Source of the DNA: Arabidopsis thaliana
Lineage: Eukaryota > Streptophyta > Magnoliopsida > Brassicales > Brassicaceae
NCBI RefSeq assembly: GCF_000001735.4
Contig: NC_003076.8
Location: 23,253,835 to 23,317,834 of the forward strand
DNA: 64,000 nucleotides
Reading direction: 5' to 3'
Of the stretch, positions 46,245 to 57,109 are shown one piece after another. Made by a program: the position numbers and the translations under genes. A model generated the notes under the pieces. That model searched no databases and had not been told where the DNA came from. It saw nothing but the letters and a program-made list of their open reading frames with translations. Within the stretch, counting starts at the first letter, position 1; each line of letters begins with the position of its first letter.

Positions 46245-46344
46245 CTCTGTTTTCAAAAGTAACAGAATACTCTGTTGTCAGAAGTAACCGAATGCTTGTT
46301 TTTCAAAAGTAACAGAATGCTCTGTTTTCAGAAGTAACAGAATA
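46245..46344. repeat. Four head-to-tail 25-bp repeats downstream of XTH12
   Basis: Units at 46245-46269, 46270-46294, 46295-46319 and 46320-46344, each close to CTCTGTTTTCARAAGTAACA GAATR, with one to three substitutions. A fifth partial CTCTGTTTTG follows. They lie about 290-390 bp beyond the XTH12 stop codon. Related CTCTGTTTT words recur beyond XTH13 at 48886-48958. Confidence 0.9.
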
Positions 46345-46634
46345 CTCTGTTTTGCTCTGTGTTATGACAGAGAACTCTGTTTCGTTACTCTATTATCAGG
46401 TTGGTCTTGTTAAGTTCGAATCAAATTTTATTATATGATAATATATGAAAAGAAAAACATCAACAAAGAAATCAAATTTTGACAATGGCAAAACAAATAA
46501 TCAATTACCCAAAATGGGAAATAAATCTTTGAAACTCAAAAATAACAAAATGATGAAATCAACAAATATGAGACAAAAAAATGAAAGAAGGAAAGAAACC
46601 ATATCAACGTGCTTGAATTTTCTCTGTAATACGA

Positions 46635-47715
46635 TCAGTTGAGGTTGCATTCAGTGGGTAAACCTTGAGGGAACCTCTTGAAATCCGTACAATAGTTATA
46701 GATCATATAATCTTTTTGCACCCACTTCAGCTGTCCAAGCTGATTTGAATTAAGTGTAGTCCACATCCACGAGTTGCTATTCGCATTACACGTAACCCAG
46801 TTCCATATCGAGGTCCGGCTGCAGCAATCCACATCGTTAAAGCTTCTGTAGGAAGCGCTGAATGGAGCGTTGGTCCAATCGGTCTTGACTTTCCCGCCTT
46901 GTGTGGCCCAATCATCAGCTTCCCATAGACTTGAGTAGATCTTCATTGGTTGGCTTTTCGGGTAAGCCACGCCGTTAGCCTCATTGTTCTTGAACACCCG
47001 GATTGGGATACCATCAACCAGAAAGCTTTTGAGATTCCAAGAAAAACAAAACATAATATTTAGAACAGTCGTGGATCATATTAAGATCAAGCCCTAGGCG
47101 GCTTTAAACGCCCGATTAGCGTCTAGCGATATTTGTCTATCTTGAATAGGATTGATCGGTTACTTACATGATGTTGAGAGGGTTCCAAAGCACGGTGTAA
47201 GTGTGGAAATCAGCAGTGGGATCAAACCAGAGATAGAACTGCATTTCGCGGTTACCTTTACCTCCGGTAAAGACATTTGTATGGATAACATAAGGCTGTC
47301 CAGTAACGTTACCCAAGAACTCGAAATCAATCTCATCCCATGTCTCACCTTTTGAAGAAAGCTGTTAAAACATTCTTAATGTTAGATTCAAGATAAATGC
47401 CACAATATTTAATTGAATGAGCATATAAGAAGTTGTACATACGTAGTAAGCTGTGACGGTTCCGGCAGAATTTCCGGGAACAAGTTTTATCTTCATATCG
47501 ATCTTTCCGAACAAATACTCTTTCTTGGATTGAAAACCTGAACCGGATGTCTTGTCGAGAGTGCAAGTCAAGAGTTGTCCACTCTCAAATATATTAGCAC
47601 GACCAGCTCCCCAAGTGATATCGAAGCTGTCGTAGAAACTTCCGGTGGCTACGCCGATCAAGATCAGAAGAGACGCCAACAACAAGGGAGACTGTTTGGT
47701 CGCAAAAGCCGCCAT
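46635..47715 (-). CDS. XTH12: Xyloglucan endotransglucosylase/hydrolase XTH12, 285 aa
   Basis: Secreted GH16 enzyme that cuts and religates xyloglucan in the primary wall. Exons 47443-47715, 47168-47361 and 46635-47025 total 286 codons. A signal peptide (about residues 1-26, ending near VATGSF) is followed by [10 protein letters not shown]. The catalytic motif is [10 protein letters not shown], with the first Glu as nucleophile and the second as acid/base, immediately followed by an N-glycosylation sequon (NVT). The C-terminal XET extension has the four-Cys pattern ending [20 protein letters not shown]. Closest neighbour in sequence is XTH13. TATA box (TATATAAA, gene sense) at about 47796-47803 and a CAA-rich leader. 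Confidence 0.97.
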
Positions 47716-47718
47716 TTT

Positions 47719-47757
47719 TTGCTGTTGTTGCTGTTGTCGTTGTTGTTGTTGTTGTCT
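47719..47757 (-). promoter_or_regulatory. CAA-repeat leader just upstream of the XTH12 start
   Basis: In the gene sense the last ~40 nt of the leader are almost pure CAA/CAG repeats (GACAACAACAACAACAACGA then CAACAGCAACAACAGC). CAA-rich leaders are known to be poorly structured and favour translation. XTH13 retains only a short trace (CAACAAAAATGG). Confidence 0.7.
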
Positions 47758-47804
47758 AATTGTTTTCTGATGTTTGAAATGACTGGAGTTTGGTGTTTAT
47801 ATAG

Positions 47805-49161
47805 AGAGAGATATTTTTTAATAGTGAGTGCATTAGAGAGGTTCGTGGAGTTCCATCATCGACATGGTCGTGTTACACTAGGCGATTTTAGTTATTATAA
47901 ACAAATGAATTATGTCAGCTTACATATAAATTATGTATAAAGTCGTTAAATTCACATATAAATTATACATGTAGGTAATGTTTTAGAAACTTTTAATCGT
48001 TTCAGCAAAATTTTGTCTTCTTTATTTGGTCATGCAATTTGGCTCAATTTATAAGATTGTTTCAGATTATAATTTTGAGTTAAAAATGCTTATAAAAGCG
48101 ATCAAGTAGCATTTTTCGTTAACTTGTACAATTGCAAACAAAAAAACTTGAAATATTTGTTTAGGTTTTGGTAAAATGGACCGACATGTTTCTGAAATTG
48201 AGGGCGGACATGTTAGCCACATACATATAAGAATTGTCACGTATAATTTATAAGGCAACTACATGAATTATTCTTCGAATCTCTCCCATCATTTGCATAA
48301 CAAAATTAAAATAAAAACATGAATATTCATTTCAGGTGGATAAAAATCTCAGTCAATCATAGTCAAAACAGTCAAAAGTTTATTACTGAATAAATTTGGG
48401 TCAGAGTTAGCCATTCATACATTTCTTCAGCTTCAAATTAGGGTCTAAACATATATCAGAGATACCTACCTTCCATGTTTTTTTTTGGTTTTTCGTTTTT
48501 TTGGGTATCATTGTTAAGTATTTATACCATTTTCAAATTTGCAACATCTAAAGAAAAACCGAAATCTACAACAAAAACTTTCAACCACAACAGGAAAGCA
48601 CAAGCTTCTTTGTTCTTCCCATCTTGTCCATTCCCATGCATGCATTCACATCTATCTCTACTGTTTCTGTCTTCTTGCGTTTCGTTGTTATTTTGCATTC
48701 ATCCATACACATCATAACGGTATCTGTCAGACTGTCACCTTCCTCCAGAGAGATTTGGTCAACGGTTTCAATTGCTATTTATTTAAGCTTAATTCCATTA
48801 TCTTTTCTCCCAAGAAAACGGCGGAGAATTCAAACACAGCAACTGGCCATGAACACCTTAACTTTTTCTGCGAAACCAACCAACTCTGTTTTTTACTCTG
48901 TTTTCGGAACCTAGAACTCTGTTTTTCTTTCTTTCGTGTTATGGCGAAAAAACTCTGTTCTCATGTTTATTTAAAGTGGTTCAGATCACATTTTATTCCA
49001 ACAGTTTTTGCTATGAATCAATCGTAACCAAATTATAAAGATTACAAAACAAATAATCAGCTAACCAATATGGGAAATGAATCAACAAATATTGAGGTGA
49101 AAAGGAAAACAAAGAAAGAAACAAAATTGTGTCAAGTGCTTCAGTTTTCTCGGTAACATGA
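47805..49161. other. XTH12 upstream region and XTH13 3' flank
   Basis: The XTH12-proximal half (to about 48380) shares several blocks with the region upstream of XTH13, among them GAGAGGTTCGTGGAG, AAATGGACCGACATGTTT and AGTCAATCATAGTCAAAACA. The distal part (48886-48990) resembles the XTH12 3' flank. The intervening AT-rich part has a 162-codon open frame beginning with TTG rather than ATG (48539-49027), not treated as a gene. Confidence 0.55.
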
Positions 49162-50215
49162 TCAGTTGAGATTGCATTCCGTAGGCAAACCTTGAGGGAA
49201 CCTCTTAAAATCCGTACAATAGTTATAGATCATATAATCATCTTGCACCCACTTCATCTGTCCATACTGATTTGAGTTAAGGGTAGTCCACATCCACGAG
49301 TTGCTATTCGCATTACATGTTACCCAATTCAACAACGAGGTCCGGCTGCAGCAGTCCACATCGTTGAAACTTTTGTAGGAAGCGCTGAATGGAGCATTGG
49401 TCCAATCTGTCTTGACTTTCCCGCCTTGTGTAGCCCAATCATCAGCTTCCCAAAGACTTGAATAAATCTTCATTGGCTGGCTCTTCGGGTAGGCCACGCC
49501 ATTAGCCTCGTTGTTCTTGAACACTCGGATTGGGATTCCATCCACGAGAAAGCTTTTGAGATCCAACAAAAAAACAAAGCACAAAGTAAAATAAGAGAAC
49601 AACAATAAAGTAAGAATTAGCGCTTAATGATGTTTTCAATAGTGTATTGGACTGATCAAATACTTACATGATGTTGAGAGGATTCCACAGGACGGTGTAG
49701 GTGTGGAAATCAGCAGTGGGATCAAACCAGAGATAGAACTGCATTTCACGGTTACCTTTGCCTCCGGTGAACACATTTGTATGAAGTACATAAGGCTGTC
49801 CGGTAACATTACCCAAGAACTCGAAGTCGATTTCATCCCATGTCTCACCTTTAGATGAAAGCTGTGAAAACATTCTTAATATCAGATTCAAACAATCAAT
49901 GCCACAAAAAAATGAAGTAGTGGAGATAGATAAATTTTTACGTACGTAGTAAGCAGTGACGGTTCCTGCTGAGTTTCCGGCGACTAGTTTCATCTTCATA
50001 TCGATCTTTCCGAACAAATACTCCTTCTTTGATTGAAAACCTGAACCGGAGATTTTGTCGAGAGTGCAAGTCAAAAGCTGTCCACTCTCTACTATATTGG
50101 CACGACCATTTCCCCAAGTGATATCGAAATTGTCGTAGAAACTTCCTGCGGAGAGGCTGATCAAGAGCAGAAGAGACAACAACAACAGAGACTGTTTGGT
50201 TGTAAAAGCCGCCAT
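49162..50215 (-). CDS. XTH13: Xyloglucan endotransglucosylase/hydrolase XTH13, 284 aa
   Basis: Tandem paralog of XTH12 with the same three-exon structure (49946-50215, 49668-49861, 49162-49552; 285 codons). Signal peptide about residues 1-25 ([17 protein letters not shown]). Catalytic [10 protein letters not shown] plus sequon NVT. The C-terminal block is nearly identical to XTH12 ([20 protein letters not shown]), while VARIATION is concentrated in the signal peptide and a few exon-3 sites (KSFNDVDCC here, RSFNDVDCC in XTH12). Secreted to the apoplast, acting on xyloglucan. TATA box (TATATAAAAC in gene sense) near 50284-50293. Confidence 0.97.
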
Positions 50216-51220
50216 TTTTGTTGTTGGTTAAAACTTAAAAGTAATTGTTTTCAGATGGTTTGAATATGATCGAGGATTGGTGTTTTATATAGGGAGATTT
50301 TTTGAAAAAATTGCATTAGAGAGGTTCGTGGAGTCCCATTACCTACGTGGTAGTCTAACACTAACGATGTTTTTTTTTTATTTTGTAATTGTATGAATGA
50401 ATTATGCCAGCTTACGTACGTAGTCGCCCAACGTACATATAAACAAACGCGTATAGTTTAAAGTTATTTATATCATTTAGATTTACAAATTTGTTTCATT
50501 TATATAATAAATTTTAAATTTGATCAATATAATAAGGTTCTGTTTGACCAATAAGGTTCTTTAACCAATCGGCTAGAATTTTATTTGACAAGTAATAAAA
50601 CCGAAGCAGACCACAAAAGGTTAGTAAGTCGAAATATTCGTTTTTTTTTATTTTAGTGAAATGGACCGACATGTTTTTAAAATATAAGACGGACATGTCA
50701 ACCACATATGTAAGAACTGTCATGCATATTCTTTGCATAAGAATAAAACAAAAACCAGAATAATCATTTTTCAGGTTGATAAATCTAAGTCAGTCCATAT
50801 GCCAAAATACAATAGAATCTCAGTCAATCATAGTCAAAACACTCATAGTACCTACAAATGTTACAAATATGGAATAAAACCAACACATCATCAATGGCAA
50901 TGAAAACCATCCAAAAATTTATTTAGCTGCAATGATGGTGAATGGAGGGTTAGATAGGTTGACCTCTTCTCCAAGGAAAAGGTTGCCTACCGTTGGACAC
51001 AATCCGAGAAGGTTACTGTTCATGAAGATATGCAAAGCCATAATCTAACATTTATTGAACCAACATAACTCACGCCCATTTTATTATGAGAATATCTACA
51101 TAGAAACAGGGGAAATTGCTTATTACAGAACCTAAATAAACATAAACATTACATATATAATTTAGACGAACCTATACAATACTAGCTTTGGAGTTTCGGA
51201 TCACACATTAATTCTCGTAG
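50216..51220. other. XTH13 upstream region and XTH25 3' flank
   Basis: Contains the XTH13 promoter with the same conserved words as upstream of XTH12 (AAATGGACCGACATGTTT at about 50658-50675; AGTCAATCATAGTCAAAACA at 50821-50840). The right-hand 350 bp is the 3' UTR/flank of XTH25. No gene recognised. Confidence 0.55.
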
Positions 51221-52550
51221 CTAGTGTCTACACTCCTTTGGAAATCCTTGAGGAAACCTTTTGGTGTCCGTACAATAGTTATAGATCATGTACTTCCTCT
51301 GCACCACTCTCATCTTATCTTCCGCTGTTAGATCAAGCCTTTGAGAGAACCATCTAGGTGAACCGGCAGGACAAGATGATCTTCCGCCCGAGGAAACACA
51401 TGCATCCGCTCTAAAGTTTCTGTAAGAAGCGGTGAATGGTGCCTTGGACCAGTCAGTCTTAACGAGACCTCCCCTTGTAGCCCACTGGTCCGCGTTCCAT
51501 AGACTCGAGTATAACCTCATCGGCTGCAATTTTGGATACTGGATACCCATATGTTGTAGATTCTTGAATTCTCTTACCGGAATATCATCAACCATGAAAC
51601 TGTATCAAAACATATAAATAATAAATTAGTTGTTAATAAACTCAAATTTTGACGTTCAATGTGAAAAGATTTATATTTTGCGGATCAGCCATAATTATGA
51701 TCAAAACGTGTTTTGGACCTACAAAAATTATGTCAGCCCAAAGGTTGGAAATTATAGTTAGAACAAACAAAAAGACTAACTCATGTTTCTAAGTTGTGTA
51801 TGTATCTTTATATACTTACACGATGTGATGAGGGTTCCATAAAACAGAGTAAGTGTGGAAATCAGCGGTTGGATCGAACCAGAGATGAAATTGTTGTTCT
51901 CTATCACCTTTGCCTTGAGTATACACATTCGTATGCATGGTATACGGATCACCAGTTAGATTACCAAGAAACTCGAAATCGATTTCGTCCCACGTATCAC
52001 CTTTTGACTTCAACTGCATGGAAAATTAAACACAATCACAAACTGTTCTAATTAATATCCAAATAATAAAAATTTCACATGGTAAGTTAGTAACATCGTA
52101 TATGACCGTCTCAAATTATTTAAGAATCTCTGTTGATAATTTTTCTTTAGGAAATAGGAAATATTCAAAAATTTATCCTTTAAGAAAGAATTTTTTTAAT
52201 TGGAGCTTTCCACACGTTATTCTAAAAACGGCCATGTTATATATGATATGATGTTAAGTAACACTAACGTAGTAGGCAGTGACGGTTCCGGCGGAGTTTC
52301 CAGGGACGAGTTTGAGCTGCATGTCGATTTTCCCGAACAAATACTCTTTCTTGGTTTGAAAACCAGAGCCGGAGGCTCTGTCGAGGGAGAGAGTGAGAAG
52401 CTCTCCGTTGTTAAGAACCTTGCCACGACCATCACCCCAAGTGATATCGAATTCTGTGTCGAACGTTCCTGCGAAAACCGGAGAGAAGAGGGTCGTAGTC
52501 GAGACAGTGAGTGTGAAGAGTAGAGATAAGATGAAAGTGGACCGGTCCAT
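51221..52550 (-). CDS. XTH25: Xyloglucan endotransglucosylase/hydrolase XTH25, 284 aa
   Basis: Exons 52269-52550, 51820-52013 and 51221-51599 total 285 codons. Signal peptide about residues 1-27 ([19 protein letters not shown]). GH16 catalytic motif [10 protein letters not shown] with sequon NLT. The C-terminal extension ends [19 protein letters not shown] and carries a Ser/Gly-rich insert ([15 protein letters not shown]) absent from XTH12/13 but paralleled in XTH22. It is therefore closer to XTH22 than to its other neighbours. Secreted xyloglucan-modifying enzyme. Confidence 0.96.
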
Positions 52551-53461
52551 GTTTATGTGTCAATAAGATAGAGAATTGAAATCATTCATTGGGACCTTAT
52601 GTGTTGGGGGGTTTTATATAAGGGAGGCAAGTCTTAGTCTTTTTGTAGTATAGTTCGCCGTTTGTGACTCTTGTGTAGTTTTAGCTGTGAACAGCTGGTT
52701 TTTGTTTTGAAGTAAAGCAAGCATGTGCTTAATTTTGCCTCATGCTACGTGTGCTTGTTCTTTGTTTTGGTTTAAGTCTGCCTGATCCGGTTCAGTTGAT
52801 GCCATGTTTGGTTTAGAGATTCTGGTTTTCACCTTGTTAAATTGGTTCTTCATAAGAGTGGACAAGGATATCTCAGTCTTCAGGCTAATTAGGTTTGCAA
52901 AAATGATACTCCAAATACAATCAAATTTGGTACGGTAGTTCCGCCAAACTCTATTATTTTAGTTGGTTTCAGTATTTTTATAAAAAATAACTCAAGAATA
53001 CATATGCAATTTGATAGAATTAAAATTAAATTTCAATAAACTATAATTGGTTCGGTTAATACTAAAATCGAGTAAATTTTGTTTTGTGGATTAAAGATTT
53101 AAAGTAACGACACCAATCAAATTACATGCAAAATTCCGGTTTGATTTCGATTATAAAACTAAAAAAAAGGTTATTGCTCCATTGGGTTTGGTTTTGAGTT
53201 TGACTGTGGAACCCTAGAACAAAATTAAAACAGAAGCGGCCATTTTTGGACTGACTCGGAGAATATAACGGAACGAACTACGAGAGACTTAAAAAAACAA
53301 AAAAGCACATTGTAACAAAGAGAATATTATAACTTTAACGAACTATAGAGTATACTACAAAACAAATCAATAAAATTCACGTGATCTACAATAAAATGAA
53401 TAGAATTTTATAACCACAAAGAAAAATAAAATCTTGTTCCTCTCTCAACTCTTTACTCTCT
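52551..53461. other. XTH25 promoter and XTH22 3' flank
   Basis: TATA box (TTATATAAAA, gene sense) at about 52611-52620 upstream of XTH25. The remainder is AT-rich with no gene seen; the last ~150 bp before 53461 are the 3' UTR of XTH22. Confidence 0.55.
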
Positions 53462-54401
53462 CTATGCAGCTAAGCACTCTTTAGGAAGACCTTGAGGGAA
53501 CCTCTTCGCATCCGTACAATAATTATAGATCATGTAGTTCCTCTGCACCCATCTCATCCTTTGTTGAGCTGTTGAGTCAAGCTCTTGTGACAACCACGAG
53601 CCAGTAGTAGTCCCCTGTTTCGAGGCATTAGGACAAGAAGACTTGCCGTTTGACCAAACACAAGCTTCTTGTTGAAAGCCACGGTAAGAAGCAGTGAAAG
53701 GAGCTTTAGACCAATCGGTTTTGACCAAACCACCTCTCGTTGCCCAATCATCAGCGTTCCAAAGACTCGAGTACATTCTCATTGGTTTGTTCTTGGGAAA
53801 CAGAGTGCCTAGAGACTCCATGTTCTTGAATTCTCTGATCGGAGTTCCATCGACGGTGAAAATGATTCTTTGTGGGTTCCAGAGAATAGTGTAAGTGTGG
53901 AAATTAGCTGTTGGATCAAACCAGAGTTTGAATTGTTGTTCTTTGTCTCCTTTGCCTTGTGTGTAGACATTTGTGTGAAGTGTGTAAGGTTCTCCACTTG
54001 AATTCCCTAAAAACTCGAAATCTATCTCGTCCCATGTTGTTCCAGGTGATTTCAACTGTTCATATACAAAAAACCATTTCAGATACAAGAACTTTATAAT
54101 ATGCAAAAACGAAAAACAGAGATTGTTTTGTTGAACTTACGTAAAGTGTTGTGACTGTTCCTGCGGAGTTTCCAGGGACAAGCTTCATTTGCATGGAGAC
54201 TTTACCAAACAAGTACTCGTTTTTGGATTGGAATCCAGAACCAGAGGATTTATCTAGAGATAAAGTGAGAAGCTCTCCATTGTTCTTGATCTGTCCACGA
54301 CCATCACCCCAAGTGATCTCAACGTCTCTTTGGAAATTAGCTGAAACAGAGGAGGTGATGATAAGAGAAAGAAACAGAGGAAGCAAGTAAGTGATCGCCA
54401 T
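53462..54401 (-). CDS. XTH22: Xyloglucan endotransglucosylase/hydrolase XTH22 (TOUCH4), 284 aa
   Basis: Touch-, cold-, heat- and hormone-inducible wall enzyme (TCH4). Only two exons, 54141-54401 and 53462-54055 (285 codons). The second exon covers what is split by intron 2 in XTH12, XTH13 and XTH25, with [16 protein letters not shown] reading straight through. Signal peptide about residues 1-21 ([16 protein letters not shown]). Catalytic [10 protein letters not shown] with sequon NSS. The C-terminus is [20 protein letters not shown]. Secreted, with XET activity on xyloglucan. Confidence 0.97.
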
Positions 54402-54640
54402 TTTCTAGAGATTGTAGATATTCTTGTATTGAGTTAGATTGGTTTGTGGTTTTTGAGGGTTTATGGAGGAATGTATATATAGTAAGTGAGTGAAGAAGAT
54501 TTTTAAGAGGCGGTTCGTATAGAGGAAGGTTCGTATGGCGAAAGAAGAAGCCGCGTCTTTGAGGCAACAGCTGGTGATTGGGCCATCTTGTAGTAAAAGC
54601 CTGTGTTTTATTTATTGGCTTTGGAAATCACGCGGTTTTT
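54402..54640 (-). promoter_or_regulatory. XTH22/TCH4 core and proximal promoter with CAMTA-type motifs
   Basis: A TATA box (CTATATATAC, gene sense) lies at about 54473-54482. CG-1/CAMTA-type vCGCGb motifs occur at 54551-54556 (CCGCGT) and 54630-54635 (ACGCGG), about 150 and 230 bp upstream of the ATG. Calmodulin-binding CAMTA factors drive cold and mechanical responses in Arabidopsis, which fits TCH4 induction. Binding here is inference. Confidence 0.5.
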
Positions 54641-56417
54641 GTTTAGTAATGTTACCTTTTTTTAGTAATTAATTATTACTTTTATTTTTTTGGTTTCAGA
54701 TTTAATTGGATTTGGGAGTTTTTTCCTCAGAAAAAGTTGGATTTGAGAGTTGGATTCTTTACCACCGGCTTGGACCGACCTTGACAGAGGTAGAGTTTTA
54801 GTCTAATAGAACCAAATTATTCTGTTATAAACCAAAAAAAGGGGGAAAGTGTTGGTTTTTAAAAAGTTAATTAAAATATGATAAAACTTTTGAGATTTTT
54901 TTTATCTAAAAGTATTTATACGATTTTCTGACATTATTCAGTGGTTTTCCAATTTTGTAGTTCTTTTGTTATTACTCTTGAGTGTTATTATTCACTAGGT
55001 AGTAATTTTTAAAAAATGAAATTGAACTTTGAGTAATTTTTGTGGTCTCATATTTGAGTTTTTTTTTTTTTTTGATTGACTGACACTTAACAAATTTAGA
55101 TTGGTTAAGGTGCTAAAGAAAATAGGATAAGGATCAACATTGTATTTTATGATTTTGTTTTATTATAAAAAAGCTTTGATGAAAACAAAATTTGAAACGG
55201 GGATAAGAAGGAAGATGCCACGTTAAAGAGTGGATATGGTAGTAGTTGGTAAAATGATGAAATTGACTGACTCAAATGTTTAATTGTCGTAGTGGAGACA
55301 GCTAATACATTCAACTTGGTTGGTTGGTTACGGTCGTGGTCAGGAAGCTTCTTTTGTCCAAATGGCTAGATCCTGTGATGAGCAGTCCCAACTCTTACGC
55401 AAAGTCTAGAATTCAGCATTTGATTTCATTTTCTTTTACTTCAATTCTCTTAAATGTTTTTTTGTAGATATTTTTCTTTACGAAAAGTTTTGTTGTTTTG
55501 GATTTGATATGTAAAGGAATTTCTTTTTGTATCATTATAATATATTTGCTAATTTCGGGGGTTATAATCCTCTATCTTTTAAATAATTGAAATTTACGGA
55601 TATGGATTTCGAAATAATTTCATGACCGCGGTGAAAATCCCAATTTTAATATGATGAGAGACACATTTCTTAAGTTTTGGGTGAGGAAAGATTAACAGGA
55701 GATATTAAAGACTATACGTAAAACAATATATCGTTATGGGCCTATTTAAATAAAGCCCACGAAACTTCCGTCCGCTTAGGTGAAAGGTTTCAAAAACAAA
55801 AAAAATTGGTCATTGGCGCTTCGTCTCGTCTAGTTGACTTGCTCTTAAAGGTTAGTCTTGATTCTCTTATAGAGTTATAGGAATGGCCTTATTACGATTG
55901 TTAAAATTTCGCAGTTTGTATGTTAGAATATCGTCATCTCCGGCGATGAAGTTGCTCAATGATTTTTTTTACAACCTATATCTGACCAGTTCAACCGGTT
56001 AGCAGATTAATGACGAATTTTCCCAGTTTGAAGTTACCGGTTTCTAGTACTAAACCCAAACCGAAAAAAAGTTCGGATTGTGGGTTAACCAGTAAGTCTA
56101 GGTCAGGCGTGAAAACACTGGTAAGAACTCATATTAGTAATGTTTGAGACAAGACAATGACATTGGTTTTTTTGATGTCTCACAAACTTTAAGGGAAAAA
56201 TCCTAAAAGAGACTCAAAATAAATATAATTTGGACGTTTAATACCCAATATTTTTTTGTTGGAAAAAAATATCTCAAATAATAAAATACTTAATATATAA
56301 ATTATTGATAGAATCAAACTCACGTTAATAGTCGCTAAGGGAAGTAACGTAGCCATTTAACGTCGTTAAATTTAACCATTTGAATATATATTAGATGTTT
56401 TACGGTTTATACAATGA
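54641..56417. other. AT-rich intergenic region upstream of XTH22
   Basis: Homopolymer T runs, a GGGCCTATTTAAATAAAGCCCA motif pair (55739-55760) and one copy of an ~80-bp dispersed repeat (56111-56194). No gene recognised. Confidence 0.45.
56111..56194. repeat. Dispersed ~80-bp repeat, copy A
   Basis: Begins GAAAACACTGGTAAGAACTC and ends GTCTCACAAACTTTAA. A closely similar copy in the same orientation is at 60787-60870. The two copies bracket the CIPK fragment and the GCK pair. Confidence 0.85.
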
Positions 56418-56514
56418 TATATATGTGGTCCAGAGGTTAACTATTTCCACTTCTACACATGACACCAGGGTTCGACACCTGACAAGTTTTTCTTTTAATT
56501 TTTTTTTTTTTGGT
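56418..56514 (+). mobile_element. tRNA-derived SINE-like element
   Basis: A perfect Pol III box A (TGGTCCAGAGG, 56426-56436) and box B (GGTTCGACACC, 56469-56479) lie 43 bp apart start to start, the spacing found in tRNA genes and tRNA-derived SINEs. The flanking arms do not fold as a functional tRNA, since no acceptor or anticodon stem is visible. A T-rich tail (56488-56514) follows. Most likely a short or truncated SINE. Confidence 0.55.
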
Positions 56515-57109
56515 CTTTGTCCTCGCCGTCGACGACGTCCCAGAGAGATGATAGCCCATGAACAAGAGCCTCCAATTCCAAAATTTCAGGCTTTTAAACT
56601 CTTCCCCTCCTAGATCGATCTCCAATCATCACATATCGCTACACCCACATCATTCAATCATAGCTCTCGTATCTCCAATCATCTTTTCATTCACCTAATC
56701 TTACAATAAACGCTAAAACTCTCATACCCAATCGCAAAAGAGAATGAAGAAGAAGCTCCAGCGTCTAAAGAGTACGGATTTTATAACTGTGGCCAAATCA
56801 TCCTCCAATTGTGCTATCCGGGATGGTGGTCGACGGCGGCTCTAGGGCGAAGGAAAAAAAAAATTCCAAAAATTAATTCCAAAAAGACTCTTGAGAGTCT
56901 TGATTCCCCATTTTCCATCTTCACTGTATTTGATGAGGATTTTTTTTCCCTTTTTAGTTTTTTTTTTACTTGTTGCAGATTTGACTCTCTTTTTTTTTTC
57001 CAAAGACAATTAAATCATTTAAAGGGTTTTGCCTCTGATGTCTGATGTCTCTCTGTCTCATCAAGTTACTGTTTTTTTTATTCTGAGTGAAATTTTACAT
57101 TTTTCACAG

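Larger units (their letters stand above)
42638..46634. other. 4 kb AT-rich intergenic region between ZFP2 and XTH12
   Basis: Contains a 45-bp tandem duplication (44066-44166), a long T run followed by (GT)n (about 44740-44798), a GAA/A-rich tract (45978-46012), a 10-bp-arm hairpin (46072-46093) and the 25-bp tandem array at 46245-46344. No protein-coding gene recognised. Confidence 0.55.

Noticed and set aside
48539-49027. 162-codon ORF between XTH12 and XTH13
   Set aside because: Begins with TTG, runs through the XTH13 3' flank repeats, and has no recognisable domain; the nearest ATG leaves a much shorter frame.
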